From positions 1 to 14,215 of the forward strand of contig JAJRUA010000145.1 of assembly GCA_024278035.1 (NCBI GenBank): DNA of 14,215 nucleotides, written 5' to 3'. Source of the stretch: Planctomycetota bacterium (GTDB lineage: Bacteria > Planctomycetota > Planctomycetia > Pirellulales > Lacipirellulaceae). Below the pieces are notes generated by a model. It was not told the origin of the DNA. It worked only from the letters and a program-made list of their open reading frames with translations, and did no database searches. Shown here piece after piece: positions 14,166-14,215 of the stretch. The position numbers were made by a program, and so were the translations under genes. Every line of letters begins with the position of its first letter. Within the stretch, counting starts at the first letter, position 1.

Positions 14166-14215
14166 ATGGCGAACAAGCAGCGAGATTTGGTGAAAGAGGC
14201 ACGTTGGCGAGAGAC
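14166..14215 (+). CDS. IS66 TnpA-like accessory protein, N-terminal fragment (runs off right edge)
   Basis: An ATG at 14166 with GAGGA at 14153-14157 opens a frame that reaches the window edge with no stop. The 16 visible residues, MANKQRDLVKEARWRE, resemble the start of IS66-family TnpA accessory proteins, which begin with a charged helix containing a W-R motif. The sample is very short, so other small DNA-binding proteins are possible. Together with the left-edge transposase, it would mean the sugar locus is bounded by insertion sequences on both sides. Confidence 0.45.
   Translation, partial: MANKQRDLVKEARWRE

Overview
The window looks like chromosomal DNA of a planctomycete, most likely from the Pirellulales. 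The evidence is the combination of PEP-CTERM-tailed exported proteins, planctomycete-style dockerin-like repeats (GDYNADGTVDAADY type), a DUF1559 protein with a prepilin-like N-terminus followed by a small lipoprotein, and moderate GC content. Every complete gene lies on the + strand. The gene order reads as one carbohydrate-utilisation locus flanked by two partial transposase genes.

Layout. (1) 1-223, minus strand: start of an IS3/rve-type transposase that runs off the left edge. (2) 224-415: non-coding, with the second copy of a 23-bp near-palindromic repeat (the first is at 205-227) and three CACGGG boxes at exact 19-bp spacing, all upstream of a LacI-family regulator (416-1558). (3) 1646-5326: three exported PEP-CTERM proteins that share one discoidin/galactose-binding-like domain. 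Two carry a dockerin-like module and the largest also has an N-terminal DUF4434 (TIM-barrel, glycosidase-like) domain. A strong hairpin lies at 3356-3413. (4) 5361-6916: a DUF1559 pseudopilin-like protein overlapping by 1 nt with a 135-aa lipoprotein. (5) 6930-8012: a second DUF4434 protein, exported but with no binding domain or C-terminal anchor. (6) 8017-13986: two Gfo/Idh/MocA-type oxidoreductases (the first without the usual glycine-rich NAD loop), an SSS-family sodium/solute symporter, an AAC(3)-fold N-acetyltransferase homologue and an N-acylglucosamine 2-epimerase (AGE) family protein. A heptameric inverted repeat separates symporter and acetyltransferase. (7) 13987-14215: non-coding, then the start of an IS66 TnpA-like gene running off the right edge.

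Working model (inference). A LacI-type sensor controls a set in which surface or secreted proteins with a shared sugar-binding domain and a DUF4434 enzyme capture and cleave a glycan. The pseudopilin/lipoprotein pair may help assemble a surface structure, and the second DUF4434 protein may finish cleavage in the periplasm. The SSS carrier would import the product, and the oxidoreductases, epimerase and acetyltransferase would convert it. The AGE and AAC(3)-like proteins hint at an amino or N-acylated sugar, but the substrate cannot be read from the sequence. I found no tRNA, rRNA or CRISPR array. No intergenic gap exceeds 300 bases.
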